DNA of 64,000 nt from Blastocatellia bacterium (GCA_026985075.1 JALSQX010000066.1:24378-88377); one strand, 5' to 3'. Positions 47,008 to 56,893 are shown, counted from the first letter of the stretch. The notes: generated from the sequence alone by a model not told the origin. A program made the numbers and translations.

Positions 47008-48390
47008 ATGGAAAAAATCATTCGGTATATTAACGCTCATCGACAACGGTATATTGACGAACTCATCGATATTGTCAAGATTCCCAGCATCAGCAGTAGC
47101 CGCGAGCATACGCCTCACGTCCGACGGTGCGCCGAGGTCCTGAAGGAGCACATGCTCCGAGCGGGGCTCCGTCGCGCTCGGATCATGCCCACGCCGGGAC
47201 ATCCGGTCGTGTATGGCGAGTGGGTGGAAGCGCCAGGGAAACCCACCGTTCTCATTTACGGTCACTATGACGTGCAGCCTGTCGAGCCCCTGGAGGCGTG
47301 GATCACGCCTCCGTTCCAACCGGAGATTCGACACGGGGAACTCTATGGCCGTGGCACGGTCGATGACAAGGGGCAGTTGTATATCCACCTGAAAGCGGTG
47401 GAGGCCTGGCTTCAGAACGAAGGGCGACTCCCGGTGAATGTGAAATTCATTGCCGAAGGCGAGGAGGAGATCGGAAGTCTCCATCTGGAAGAGTTCCTTC
47501 GCCAGCACAAGGATCTCCTGCGGGCCGATGTGGTCATCATCTCCGATACGCCGATGTTGGATCGCGGCATTCCTTCCATTTGTTATGGGCTTCGGGGATT
47601 GACCTACATGGAGATCGAAGTGCAGGGCCCGACCACCGATCTGCACTCGGGATCGTTCGGAGGCATTGTCGCCAATCCCGCCAATGTGCTCTGTGAGATC
47701 ATCGCTCGCCTCAAAGACGAACGCGGTCGCGTGACGATCCCCGGTTTCTACGATAAGGTCGTGCCGATCAGCGAACAGGAGCGGCAAAATCTGGCACGCC
47801 TCCCATTCGATGAGCAGGCCTATTTCCAGTTGACGGGAGCACCGGCGCCATTCGGCGAAGAGGGCTTCACGATGCTCGAGCGGCTCTGGGCGCGGCCCAC
47901 GTTGGATGTCAATGGCCTCGTCAGTGGCCATACGGGTGAGGGCGAGAAAACGATCATTCCCGCTCGAGCCCTGGCCAAAGTGAGCATGCGGCTCGTCCCC
48001 AACCAGGATCCGGATGAGATCGCCGGGCTGTTCGAAGACTATGTTCGCCGCATCGCTCCGCCGACAGTGCGCGTGACCGTCCGAAAATGTTCCACGGGAG
48101 TGGGATTCCTGGCCTCCTACGAGCATCCGGCTTTTCAGGCGGCCATTCGAGCTTTGGAGAAAGGTTTTGGCCGCCAGGCGGTGTTCATTCGCGAAGGAGG
48201 ATCCATCCCGTTTGTGGGAACCATTTATGGGATTCTGCAGCGTCCCTGCATCTTGCTCGGGTTCGGGTTGCCTGACGAAAACTCGCATGCGCCGAATGAG
48301 AAGCTCAATCTGGAGAATTATCATCAAGGCATCATCAGTTGCGCGTACCTCTACCAGGAGCTGGCTGACGTTGATTTTCAATCGACGTGA
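47008..48390 (+). CDS. M20-family metallodipeptidase
   Basis: A 460-residue cytoplasmic dipeptidase-type enzyme of family M20 (PepV/CNDP-like). Metal and catalytic residues are all present: H86 and D88 in YGHYDVQP, D119 in GTVDDKG, the catalytic E152/E153 pair in EGEEEIGS, an Asp in SDTPML and a C-terminal His in ENSHAPNEKLNL. The dimerisation (lid) domain lies at about 205-320. Together with the M28 peptidase and the amino-acid dehydrogenases it fits a peptide-consuming lifestyle. A good start is seen at 47008 (AGAGGACGC upstream); there is a 67-bp gap before the first glycosyltransferase gene. Confidence 0.93.
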   Translation: MEKIIRYINAHRQRYIDELIDIVKIPSISSSREHTPHVRRCAEVLKEHMLRAGLRRARIMPTPGHPVVYGEWVEAPGKPTVLIYGHYDVQPVEPLEAWITPPFQPEIRHGELYGRGTVDDKGQLYIHLKAVEAWLQNEGRLPVNVKFIAEGEEEIGSLHLEEFLRQHKDLLRADVVIISDTPMLDRGIPSICYGLRGLTYMEIEVQGPTTDLHSGSFGGIVANPANVLCEIIARLKDERGRVTIPGFYDKVVPISEQERQNLARLPFDEQAYFQLTGAPAPFGEEGFTMLERLWARPTLDVNGLVSGHTGEGEKTIIPARALAKVSMRLVPNQDPDEIAGLFEDYVRRIAPPTVRVTVRKCSTGVGFLASYEHPAFQAAIRALEKGFGRQAVFIREGGSIPFVGTIYGILQRPCILLGFGLPDENSHAPNEKLNLENYHQGIISCAYLYQELADVDFQST

Positions 48391-48457
48391 TGGGCGAGCG
48401 ACGGATCGTCGATGAACGCCGCGGCTCGTCCTCACCCTCTCGACTCTGCGCCCGATC

Positions 48458-49840
48458 ATGAAGCGCGCGCTTCTTTATATCGCGCTCGATTTCCCGCCGC
48501 TCAACAGCAGCGGCACGTATCGCAATGCGAAATTCGTCAAGTATCTCCCTCGCTTCGGTTGGCGACCGGTGGTCGTGACGCTCGATTGGCGTCGCGTACA
48601 TCAAGAGCATCCACTGGATGCCGCGCTGTTAGAGGACATCCCGGAGCAGACGCCCATTCTCCGGCTGCCGCCGTTCAATCCCGCCGTGACGCTTCATCGA
48701 TTGGTCCGGCGTCACCGGTCGAGGATCCAAGACGGCGTCGCGACGCTCACCGAGATCGCCCGGGATCGCCGTCCCCGGCCCCCCGCCTATCGATTGGCCC
48801 GGAGCCTGTTTCACGCGGCGCTCGCTCCCCTGGGGGACGTCTTCTTTTATTGGAATTTTCGCGCCTTGCCGGCCTGTCTTCGGTGGGCCAGGCGACATCG
48901 GGTGGAGGCCATTTTCGTCTCCGTGAGCCCGTGGACGACGGCTCTGCTGGGCCTCATGTTGAAGTGGAAGCTCGGCCGTCCGCTGATTGTCGATTTCCGC
49001 GATTACTGGACGATGTGGGCGGTCAAAGGCGAGCCCACTCTGCGCGATCGACTGGATGCTCATGTAGAACGGTGGATTCTTCGACACGCCGATCGCCTCA
49101 TCTGCGTCCACCCGGCCATGGCGCGCGATTTCCAGACGCTGGAACCGAGCTGTGCCGGCAAGTGTCGCGCCATCACCAATGGCTACGATCCGGATGATTT
49201 CCCCAGTCTCGGCGCATCCCTCACGTCTTCGGCGGATTCTTCCGCTCCACTTCGGCTCGTCCATACCGGTCTCGTCTGGGGAGACGCCGCGCGACCACTT
49301 CTCGAAGCGCTCATGCGGCTCACCCCCGACGAGAGAAGGCGAGGCCTCCGCGTGGAATTCGTCGGCGGCTTACCTTCGTCTCAGATCGCGTTTGTGAAAC
49401 GCCACCGGCTCGATGATTGCGTTCGCATCGAGCCGAGAGTACCTCATCGCCGAGCCATCGAACGCATGTGCCGGGCCGATCTGCTTCTCCTGCTCATTGT
49501 GGATAACGAAGGGGGGCGCAAGTGGTATCCGGGCAAGCTCTTCGAATACATGTATGCCCGTCGACCTATACTGGCCATCGCGCCCCAGGGCATCGCCACC
49601 CAACTCATCCGTGAGGCTGGCGTGGGGTGGGCCGTGGAGCCGCGGGATATCGATGGACTCGCCCGGATTCTCAGGAGCCTGGCGACCGATGGATCCCTCG
49701 TTCATCACCAGTATTACCACCCTCGGGAGGAGGTCATCGCGCGCTTTCATCGCCTTCGCTTGACCAGGACGTTGGCCTCGGTCCTCGACGAGCTCTGCCC
49801 GCTCAACGGATCACGCTCGACGGAGGATCAAGGTATTTGA
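48458..49840 (+). CDS. Glycosyltransferase (GT4-like), first gene of glycan locus
   Basis: A 460-residue retaining-type GT-B glycosyltransferase. The N-terminal acceptor half opens MKRALLYIALDFPP and contains IVDFRDYWTMW. The donor half has a short variant of the nucleotide-sugar site, KWYPGKLFEYMYARRPILAI, typical of proteins annotated as glycosyltransferase family 4 with a K-x-x-EYM motif in place of the usual E-x7-E. There is no signal peptide; it should work at the cytoplasmic face of the membrane. The sugar is not predictable. It starts 67 bp after the M20 gene and is probably co-transcribed with the genes that follow. Confidence 0.85.
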   Translation: MKRALLYIALDFPPLNSSGTYRNAKFVKYLPRFGWRPVVVTLDWRRVHQEHPLDAALLEDIPEQTPILRLPPFNPAVTLHRLVRRHRSRIQDGVATLTEIARDRRPRPPAYRLARSLFHAALAPLGDVFFYWNFRALPACLRWARRHRVEAIFVSVSPWTTALLGLMLKWKLGRPLIVDFRDYWTMWAVKGEPTLRDRLDAHVERWILRHADRLICVHPAMARDFQTLEPSCAGKCRAITNGYDPDDFPSLGASLTSSADSSAPLRLVHTGLVWGDAARPLLEALMRLTPDERRRGLRVEFVGGLPSSQIAFVKRHRLDDCVRIEPRVPHRRAIERMCRADLLLLLIVDNEGGRKWYPGKLFEYMYARRPILAIAPQGIATQLIREAGVGWAVEPRDIDGLARILRSLATDGSLVHHQYYHPREEVIARFHRLRLTRTLASVLDELCPLNGSRSTEDQGI

Positions 49841-49897
49841 CGCCGGTCAAGAGAAGAAGTAGAATGAGGCCGTTCCAGGAGAGCGGGTGAAGGGGAG

Positions 49898-50872
49898 ATG
49901 AACGCGCTGCGGGTGTCGATTATCATTCCAACCTATGGGCGGGAGGCGATTCTCTGTCAGACGCTCCAGTACGTGCTGGAACAAGATCGACCGGCGGATG
50001 AAATTCTGGTCATCGATCAGACGCCACGCCATGAGCCGGAGACCGAGGCCTTCCTCCATCATCTCGTCGCCGCGGGAAAGATTCGTCTCGTCCCACAGGG
50101 AGCGCCGAGCGCCTCGCGAGCGCGTAATCGTGGCATTCTCGAGGCGACGGGCGACGTTTTGATTTTCATAGACGATGATGTGGCAGTGGAGAGGGACTTC
50201 GTTCGCGCCCATCTGGAGAATTATCGAGACGAGACCATCGCTGCCGTGGCCGGCGCGATCTGGTCAGAGAGGGGAGTGCCGTTACCGCCGGTCAGACAAC
50301 GGCCCGCTCCAGCCCGGCGAGGGCCTTTGAGCTGGATGGATGTCCCGCCGAATCTCGCTTTCCGAACGGAGAAAATTCTCCTGCCCGCAGGCAACTGCTC
50401 GGTCCGCCGAGCCGTGGCCCTCCGGGTGGGAGGATTCGACGAGAACTACGGGCGCTACGACTATCATGCCGATTATGATTTTGGCTGGCGCATTCATCGA
50501 GCGGGTGGGAAGATCATTCACGATCCGCGAGCGGGCATCCATCATCTGGTCGCTCCCCGCGGAGGCTGCCGCGTCGAGAGAGCCCATCGGCGGATCCCCG
50601 AAGTGGAGGAGCTGCGTCCGAAATTTTATTTCTATGCCAAGCACTTTCCCACACCTCATAGTCTGATTCCCATCTATCGGCTCCTGCGCCAGCACGTGAT
50701 CAACCGTGCCAATGTTCTCGATCCTCCATCCCTGCTGGTGGCGTTCGGGCGGGCGCTGGTGGCATTGGGCAAAGCAGTCTATGATGCTCGAATCATCGGA
50801 GAGCGCAGTTTGGTGCGCGATGTCACTCGAACGACCGTCTGCCGGTCAGATGGCCTGAAGGTCTCGCCATGA
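49898..50872 (+). CDS. Family-2 glycosyltransferase (GT-A fold)
   Basis: A 324-residue inverting glycosyltransferase of family GT2. The N-terminus VSIIIPTYGREAILCQTLQY is the UDP-binding start, IFIDDDVAVERDF is the metal-binding D-x-D region, and GGFDENYGRYDYHADYDFGW carries the acceptor-side ED-type acids. It is the only GT-A enzyme in the locus, so it probably starts or branches the glycan. GGGGAG lies just before the ATG; 57 bp separate it from the gene upstream. No helices are seen, so it is soluble or peripheral. Confidence 0.9.
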   Translation: MNALRVSIIIPTYGREAILCQTLQYVLEQDRPADEILVIDQTPRHEPETEAFLHHLVAAGKIRLVPQGAPSASRARNRGILEATGDVLIFIDDDVAVERDFVRAHLENYRDETIAAVAGAIWSERGVPLPPVRQRPAPARRGPLSWMDVPPNLAFRTEKILLPAGNCSVRRAVALRVGGFDENYGRYDYHADYDFGWRIHRAGGKIIHDPRAGIHHLVAPRGGCRVERAHRRIPEVEELRPKFYFYAKHFPTPHSLIPIYRLLRQHVINRANVLDPPSLLVAFGRALVALGKAVYDARIIGERSLVRDVTRTTVCRSDGLKVSP

Positions 50873-50885
50873 ATCGACATCGCCC

Positions 50886-52124
50886 ATGAAGGTGTTGCAC
50901 GTCAATCAATATTATGCGTCGGTGGGTGGAGCCGAATACTACATCGATGAGATCTCGGAGCACCTCTGGCGGCGCGGCGTGGAGGTCGCCGTCTTGTATG
51001 CGGTGAAGACGGGGAGGGAGTTCCACGCTCCGGCAAGGGAAGAAGTTCATCTGGATTGTCTCGGGCGCTGCCAGGTGAGCCTCGTGGAGCGCGGCGAGCG
51101 CATTCGACGCACCGTGGAGGCCATTGATCCAGACGTCATTCAGGTGCATCGGTTAGACGATCCCACCGTGTTGCATCTGCTGGTGGAATTGAGGCCGACG
51201 ATTCAGTTCGTCCACACCCACAGCGGCCACTTCTGTCCCGGCGATGGGAAGTTCTATCGCCGCGAAGAAAAGCGATGTTCGCGCCCGTTCGGTCTCCACT
51301 GTCTCATCGCGCCCTATCGGCATCGATGTGGTCGTCGACATCCCGGGCACCTCGTCGCTCAGGTTATGGCCGTGCGTCGCTGGCTGGATGTGGCTCCCAG
51401 GCTTTCCAAGCTCATCGTCGCCAGTCAGTACATGAGGCGCGAATTGATTCGCGTGGGTCTCGCCCCAAGCCATATTGCCGTGAATCCGATCGGCGTCGAC
51501 GTCGGGCGGGATGGAGCGGCGAAGCCGGAATCGCCCGCCGGCGAGGCGATTGTGCTGTTCGTCGGACGCCTCTATGAAGCGAAAGGGCCACAGGTGTTGC
51601 TGGCCGCTTTAGAACGCCTCGGCACTCCTTGTCGCGCCGTCTTCGTGGGTGACGGCCCTTTGCTCGCCGCACTGAAGGAGAGAGCCGAGCGGCTCTCTCC
51701 CGACCACCAGGTCGAATTCGCCGGATGGGTTGATCGCCGTCGGCTCGGAGACTTCTATCGACGAGCGCGGGTCGTGGTGGTGCCCTCGGTCTGGCCCGAG
51801 CCATTCGGCATGGTGGGCGTCGAAGCGATGGCCTACGGCAAGCCGGTCATCGCTTTCGATGTCGGGGGAGTTGCCGAGTGGTTGAAGGACGGGCAGAATG
51901 GATTCCTCATTCCCGCCCGCGATGTCTCGCGGCTGGCGGCGGCGATTGAGCGGTTGCTGGTCGATGCCGCACTCCGCCGAGACATGGGGCGTCGGGCGCG
52001 CGCCTTAGCCGTTCAGCAATTCAGTATCGAGCGGCACCTGGACGCGCTTCTGCAGATCTACGCCGAGGCGATGGGAGCGTCAACCAACGGGTCGATGAAC
52101 GTTGACCGGGTGGAATCGATCTGA
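50886..52124 (+). CDS. GT4 glycosyltransferase with Cys cluster
   Basis: A 412-residue GT-B enzyme. The N-terminal half has GGAEYYIDEISEHL. The donor half has FVGRLYEAKGPQVLLAALER and the retaining-type motif EPFGMVGVEAMAYGKPVIA, with both Glu of E-x7-E present. Between the two is a segment (about 109-150) with C117, C131, C139 and C148 beside several His residues (HSGHFCPGDG, RCSRPFGLHCL), suited to hold a metal. This segment occurs in a subset of GT4 proteins and its role is unknown. The gene starts 13 bp after the GT2 gene. Confidence 0.9.
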   Translation: MKVLHVNQYYASVGGAEYYIDEISEHLWRRGVEVAVLYAVKTGREFHAPAREEVHLDCLGRCQVSLVERGERIRRTVEAIDPDVIQVHRLDDPTVLHLLVELRPTIQFVHTHSGHFCPGDGKFYRREEKRCSRPFGLHCLIAPYRHRCGRRHPGHLVAQVMAVRRWLDVAPRLSKLIVASQYMRRELIRVGLAPSHIAVNPIGVDVGRDGAAKPESPAGEAIVLFVGRLYEAKGPQVLLAALERLGTPCRAVFVGDGPLLAALKERAERLSPDHQVEFAGWVDRRRLGDFYRRARVVVVPSVWPEPFGMVGVEAMAYGKPVIAFDVGGVAEWLKDGQNGFLIPARDVSRLAAAIERLLVDAALRRDMGRRARALAVQQFSIERHLDALLQIYAEAMGASTNGSMNVDRVESI

Positions 52125-52352
52125 GAGAATGAGGATCGGCGGTGGCTCCTCGCGGAGGTTCCATGGCGGTCAGTGAAGGAGCGAGATGACTCGGATTCAT
52201 GCCCGAAGATACCAGGCGAGAGCGCAAGGCGAGGGTGAGAGCGCGAGCACCTGGCGAGGCTCGGACGCCGTCCCGGTGGGGGAGGCGTGGTGATCGGCTT
52301 CCGCGCCGCGTCCTCTGACCCCACGGCCTCGTGATGGAGGCGAGCGCGTCGT

Positions 52353-53519
52353 ATGCTGAGAGTAGCGATCCTGTGTCCAGAGTTCCCTCCCGATCGCAGC
52401 GGGCTGGCCGACCATACAGCGGCGCTGGCCGCGCATCTGGCTGCGCACGTGGAGGTCATCGTCATCACCTCGCGTCGGGGAAAAGAAGCGGAGACCATCA
52501 ACGGCGTCCGCGTCATGCGTCGCATCCCGCGGTGGGATTGGCCGGGGAGAGCCATACTCAAACAGGTGCTCGCCGAAATGCGTCCCGATTGGCTGCTGGT
52601 GCAATATGTTCCTCATATGTACGGTCGGGGCGGAATCAATCTCGCCCTCCCACTCCTCCTCTGGTGGTGGCGTCGGCGAGCGGGGGCCATCGTCCTCCTC
52701 ATTCACGAGCTGTACCTCCCCTGGTCTCTCGCTCCTCGGCGGTTGCTCGCCGCCGTGATTCAACGACTCATGCTGGCGATGAGCATCCTGGCGGCCCGGC
52801 ACGTCGGCGTCTCGACGGAGGTTTGGCGACGCCGGTTGGCGCATCTGTTTCCCTTCCGTCGCTCGTGCTTTCATCATCTCCCCACGCCATCCAATATCCC
52901 TCCAGTACCGATGAGTCCGCCAGAGAGAGTTTCCCTTCGTCGCCAGCTGGGAGTGGCTCCTGATGAAATCCTGCTCGGATTTTTCGGTACGTTGCATGAC
53001 TCCAAGCTCATCGATTATCTCGGCGAGAGTCTTCAGGCTCTCCTGGCCCGTGGTCATCGCGCCCGACTGCTGTGCATTGGACCGACTCCCAGTGAATTGC
53101 TGAGAGCGCTGAATGGGATTGATGCTTCGTGGCGCGAACGGGTTCTGGGTACCGGATATCTGAGCGCCGAGGAGGTGTCTCGCTATCTTTCGGCGATTGA
53201 TCTTTTTCTCCTGCCACTCATTGATGGCGTTTCCAGTCGTCGGAGTTCATTGATGGCCGCGCTCAGCCATCGGATACCGGTCGTCGCCACAGTGGGACCG
53301 GGAACCGATCCGGTGCTCGCCCGCCGCGCGGCCTTGGCCTTATCACCGGTTGGAGATAAGGCGGCGTTCGTTGCCCAGGTGCTCGCCTTGGTTGATGATC
53401 CCGAGCGGCGTCATCGAGTCGGAATGGGAGGTTGGGATCTCTATCGCACAGAGTTCAGTTGGTCGGTGGTGACCGATCGATTGCTCAGGCTATTGAACAA
53501 TGATGGCCACGACGCCTGA
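52353..53519 (+). CDS. Glycosyltransferase (GT-B, GT4-like)
   Basis: A 388-residue GT-B type protein. It opens MLRVAILCPEFPPDRSGLAD and has the donor-side segments GFFGTLHDSKLIDYLGESLQ, GTGYLSAEEVSRYLSAIDLF and SRRSSLMAALSHRIPVVATV. The last lacks the Glu pair of classical GT4 enzymes, so the sugar donor or the mechanism may differ. A 228-bp gap precedes it, with no supported gene, and its GGAGG is twelve bases from the ATG. The 3' end overlaps the next gene by 20 bp, so they are co-translated. Confidence 0.83.
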   Translation: MLRVAILCPEFPPDRSGLADHTAALAAHLAAHVEVIVITSRRGKEAETINGVRVMRRIPRWDWPGRAILKQVLAEMRPDWLLVQYVPHMYGRGGINLALPLLLWWWRRRAGAIVLLIHELYLPWSLAPRRLLAAVIQRLMLAMSILAARHVGVSTEVWRRRLAHLFPFRRSCFHHLPTPSNIPPVPMSPPERVSLRRQLGVAPDEILLGFFGTLHDSKLIDYLGESLQALLARGHRARLLCIGPTPSELLRALNGIDASWRERVLGTGYLSAEEVSRYLSAIDLFLLPLIDGVSSRRSSLMAALSHRIPVVATVGPGTDPVLARRAALALSPVGDKAAFVAQVLALVDDPERRHRVGMGGWDLYRTEFSWSVVTDRLLRLLNNDGHDA

Positions 53520-54645
53520 CAAGATCTTGCTCGTCTTTCCCGTCGGCGAGCGCGGTGGCGCTGAAACCGTTTTCTGCACGCTCGCCGAACATCTGGATCG
53601 GAGGCGATTCCAGCCCATGGCGTGGTTCCTTCGACCGGGATCGCTCGTCGAGGAGATGCGGGCCAAGGGGATCGACGTCTTTCTCACGCCCATCACGCGG
53701 TTGCGCGATCTGGCGAATGTCTGGCGCACGGTCCAAACGGGGCGACAGTTCATCCTCGGTGAAGGTATTCGCCTGGTCGTCAGCTCGCTCGGATATGGTC
53801 ACATCTACGGTGGGCTGGCGGCGTGGCGAGCCGGTGTGAAGGCCATCTGGTGGCAACACGGAATCGCGTCGGCGAAGAACTGGGTCGATCGCATTGCGTC
53901 TCGCATTCCAGCCAGGCTCATCATCACCAGTTCCCACATTGCCGCTCGCCGCCACGCCGAAGTGTACGGAGCGAATGGAGGGCGACTGAAGGTGATCCAT
54001 CCCGGTGTGGAGCTCGTGCCCGATCAGATGCTCTCGGCGGCCCATCGCCGGATCGTATCGGAGAGACTCGGTCTCCATCCTCGAGCCACCGTCGTCGCGT
54101 GCATTGGGCGATTCCAACCGGGGAAGGGGCAGGCCGTGTTGATTCGCGCCGCCGCCGAGGTTTGCCAGCGACATCCAAATGTGATGGTCTTGCTCGTGGG
54201 GAGTGAAATGTACGGCTTGGATCGAGGATACGAGCGGGAATTGAAACGGCTCGTGGCCACATTGGACCTTCAGAAAAATGTCCTGTTCGCGGGATTCTGC
54301 CGGGATGTGACGGCCATCTGGCCAGCCGTCGATCTGGTCGTTCATCCGGCTACGGCACCCGAGTCGTTTGGCGTATCCATCATCGAGGCCATGGCGGCGG
54401 GCAAACCGGTCGTGGTGACCGACGTCGGTGGGCCCGGCGAGGTCGTCGTCCACGGCGAATCGGGATGGCTCGTCGCGCCCGATGATGAGCGGGCGTTGAG
54501 CCGGGCGATTCTCATGCTGATCGAGAGTCCGTCGTTGCGCCGGAGACTGGGACGGGCCGCGCGCCAGCGGGTGGCCACCCATTTCAGTCGTCGCGCCATG
54601 ATCCGAAGAGTCGAGGCGGCGTTTCGTTCGGTCTTGGAGTCATGA
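53500..54645 (+). CDS. GT4 glycosyltransferase
   Basis: A 381-residue GT-B enzyme. The N-terminus KILLVFPVGERGGAETVFCT shows the GGAE loop, and ACIGRFQPGKGQAVLIRAAA and PESFGVSIIEAMAAGKPVVV show the donor site with E-x7-E. It resembles the gene at 60278 in layout and in the segment FAGFCRDVTAIWPAVDLVVH, so the two are probably paralogues using related donors. Two ATG codons (53500 and 53503) are both possible. It starts 20 bp inside the previous gene and ends three bases before the methyltransferase gene. Confidence 0.9.
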   Translation: MMATTPDKILLVFPVGERGGAETVFCTLAEHLDRRRFQPMAWFLRPGSLVEEMRAKGIDVFLTPITRLRDLANVWRTVQTGRQFILGEGIRLVVSSLGYGHIYGGLAAWRAGVKAIWWQHGIASAKNWVDRIASRIPARLIITSSHIAARRHAEVYGANGGRLKVIHPGVELVPDQMLSAAHRRIVSERLGLHPRATVVACIGRFQPGKGQAVLIRAAAEVCQRHPNVMVLLVGSEMYGLDRGYERELKRLVATLDLQKNVLFAGFCRDVTAIWPAVDLVVHPATAPESFGVSIIEAMAAGKPVVVTDVGGPGEVVVHGESGWLVAPDDERALSRAILMLIESPSLRRRLGRAARQRVATHFSRRAMIRRVEAAFRSVLES

Positions 54646-54648
54646 ACG

Positions 54649-55440
54649 ATGTTTCGGGAAGCGGGACCGGAATTCTATAGTGAGCAATACTATCGCACGC
54701 AGTGCGGTGGACACGAGCAGTTTGAGACGTTCGACGGATGGCACCTCGATCCCATTCGTCGACGGGCGCTCGCGCTCGCTCAGATCGAGCCCGACCAGCG
54801 CGTCCTGGATATCGGTTGTGGCCGGGGAGAGATGGTGCTGGCCTGTGCGCTGAGAGGCGCGCAGGTTATTGGGGTGGATTTCAGTCCGCATGCCGTTCGT
54901 CTCGCCCGGCAGTTACTCGACAAATTCAATGTGCGCGCTGCGACGGCCATCGTTCAGATGGATGCGATCAACCTGGGATTCACGCCGAATCAATTCGATT
55001 GCATCCTGATGCTCGATCTCGTCGAACACATTTCCGAGGAGCGATTAAGGCCGCTCATGCGACAGTGTCATCGCTTGTTGAAACCGGGAGGGCGATTGGT
55101 CATTCATACCGGGCCCACGCGAGAGTTCATCCGCTATGGACAGCACGTCAAGCGGTTGATCGCCCGATGGCGCCGGCAGCCCGTGCCCGCCGTGGTCACC
55201 TGGGAGGGCGAAGCGCGCCTGGCCGGCCATTGCAATCTTCATTCCCGGGAGAGTGTGTTGGATGTCCTGGCGGCATTTGAGACGAAGTGGGCGGATTATG
55301 CGTTCACCATCGACAGAGGCTGGACCAAGCGCCTGGCTCGCGCATGCCGATTGACGCGCTACTTGGCCTTCAATCTGTGGGCCGTAGGAGTGAAAGCGAA
55401 GGACTCGTCCGACAGCCGGAGAGAAGCGGCCCTCCGGTGA
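54649..55440 (+). CDS. Class I SAM-dependent methyltransferase
   Basis: A 263-residue methyltransferase. The SAM site is RVLDIGCGRGEMVLACALRG (51-70), followed by VIGVDFSP, VQMDAINLGF, FDCILMLDLVEHIS and LLKPGGRLVIHTG, a Methyltransf_11/23-like core. A C-terminal extension (about 165-263) may bind the acceptor. In this locus it most likely methylates a sugar or caps the growing glycan. It lies between the GT4 gene (three-base gap) and the ligase-like gene (one-base gap), so it belongs to the same transcript. Confidence 0.88.
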   Translation: MFREAGPEFYSEQYYRTQCGGHEQFETFDGWHLDPIRRRALALAQIEPDQRVLDIGCGRGEMVLACALRGAQVIGVDFSPHAVRLARQLLDKFNVRAATAIVQMDAINLGFTPNQFDCILMLDLVEHISEERLRPLMRQCHRLLKPGGRLVIHTGPTREFIRYGQHVKRLIARWRRQPVPAVVTWEGEARLAGHCNLHSRESVLDVLAAFETKWADYAFTIDRGWTKRLARACRLTRYLAFNLWAVGVKAKDSSDSRREAALR

Positions 55441-55441
55441 T

Positions 55442-56893
55442 ATGAACGGTCTCTCACCGACCGAGGGAGGACATGGAACGAGGATGAGATTGAGACGTTC
55501 GCGACGCACGAAGCCCACGTGGTTCGGATCGCTCTTTCCCGAGAATCGGCTCGCCCATGCCACGCTCATGGGCACGATTACGATTGGATTCTTCCTCGCC
55601 TACATCAAGGATCATTATCCCTCCCCCCTCAGCTACTTTCTCTTCGATATTGGGTTGGCCTTAACCCTGTTCTTCTGGTTGACGGGGACCGACCGGGTGC
55701 GACGCCTGACGCTCCCCGGGACGCCGTTGACGCGACCGTTGATGCTGTTTTATGCCGTTTGTTTCGTGTATATGTTCTTCCCTCAGGTGCCCCTGCTGGT
55801 GAGTCTTTCCGCGTTTCGTGGATGGTGCGTGTCGTCGTTGGCTTTTCTCTTTGGATACGACCTCATCAAATCGTCCCGACAGGTGCGCGCCTATTTGTGG
55901 CTGGTCGTCGGCTTGGCCATGATCTCCGGCCTCTATGGCGTCTATCAGTATGCCGTGGGCATCGAGCACATCATCGGCCAGAGCCCGGTCATGGCCGAGC
56001 GCCATCGGTTCGCCACCTATGTGACCGAAGAGGGCGAGGTCGAGTTTCGCATTTTTTCCACGTTCGTTTCGGCCGGCGCTTTTGGAACGATGATGGCCTA
56101 CGCCAGTTTCATCGCCATGACCTTGGCGTTGGGTGGGCGCGTCAGGCGAAGAGAGCAGCGGCTGCTCATGCTGGCTATCGTTCCCATGGTCACCAGCCTG
56201 GTCCTGACGGGGACCCGCGCCGCGCTGATCATGATGCTCATCGGCGTGATCATCCTCTGCTGGTACAAGCGGCGATTTCGCAATTATATGACCGTCCTGA
56301 CGCTCATCTTCTTGGGCATTCAACTGGGCATCGGGTTGACGCAAGGTCGAGCCGCGGAACGATTCGCCACGCTCATGCATCTCAACGTCATTCTCGGCCG
56401 ACTGCTGAACCCGCTCACCACTGGCTGGCGGGCGATTATGGAGGCTCCCCTGGGACATGGACTCGGTGTGACCGGACACGGCGTTCCCTTCTTCCTGCTC
56501 CAACGCTACCCGGAACTGCATCTCATCTTTTCCGATGGTGACTTCGGTCGCGCCATGGTGGAGATGGGGATTGTGGGCCTGCTCCTCTTGGCGTTCATCT
56601 TGTTCACGGCCGTTCGGGGAGCCCATCGTGCGCTTCGCGTCCTGCGCGCCAGCTCCTCGGAAGATATCGCCTTGGCCGTTTTCGGAAGTGCGGTGATGGT
56701 GGGCATGACGACGCTGGTGGGATCGCCTTTCCTGGGCATCCCCCATGGATTGCTGTGGTGGTTTTTCCTGGGAGCCTTGTTCAAATTGCGGGCCGTGCGG
56801 ATCGCGCGTGGCGTCCATCTTCTCTCCCATCGGCCATATCGGCGCGTGGTCGTCGGGCCAATTCACCATCCGGCGGATGTGTCGCCGACATGA
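55442..56893 (+). CDS. O-antigen ligase/polymerase-like membrane protein
   Basis: A 483-residue protein with about ten to twelve helices and the O-antigen ligase (Wzy_C/WaaL) type region LVLTGTRAALIMMLIGVIIL, followed by a long periplasmic loop with a GHGLGVTGHG motif. Such proteins either polymerise glycan repeats or attach glycan to an acceptor on the periplasmic side. With the flippase of this window's left end (if linked) it would complete a Wzx/Wzy-type route. The start at 55442 overlaps the upstream stop; MRLRRSRRTKPTW at 55484 is an alternative with no better ribosome site. It ends in an ATGA overlap with the double glycosyltransferase gene. Confidence 0.88.
   Translation: MNGLSPTEGGHGTRMRLRRSRRTKPTWFGSLFPENRLAHATLMGTITIGFFLAYIKDHYPSPLSYFLFDIGLALTLFFWLTGTDRVRRLTLPGTPLTRPLMLFYAVCFVYMFFPQVPLLVSLSAFRGWCVSSLAFLFGYDLIKSSRQVRAYLWLVVGLAMISGLYGVYQYAVGIEHIIGQSPVMAERHRFATYVTEEGEVEFRIFSTFVSAGAFGTMMAYASFIAMTLALGGRVRRREQRLLMLAIVPMVTSLVLTGTRAALIMMLIGVIILCWYKRRFRNYMTVLTLIFLGIQLGIGLTQGRAAERFATLMHLNVILGRLLNPLTTGWRAIMEAPLGHGLGVTGHGVPFFLLQRYPELHLIFSDGDFGRAMVEMGIVGLLLLAFILFTAVRGAHRALRVLRASSSEDIALAVFGSAVMVGMTTLVGSPFLGIPHGLLWWFFLGALFKLRAVRIARGVHLLSHRPYRRVVVGPIHHPADVSPT

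Noticed and set aside
46972..48459. 495-codon minus-strand open frame
   Set aside because: Antisense to the M20 peptidase, whose metal ligands and domains are intact; the minus frame shows no family.
52125..52352. 35-codon frame in the gap inside the glycan locus
   Set aside because: A weak ribosome site and no family; the 228-bp gap is left without a gene.
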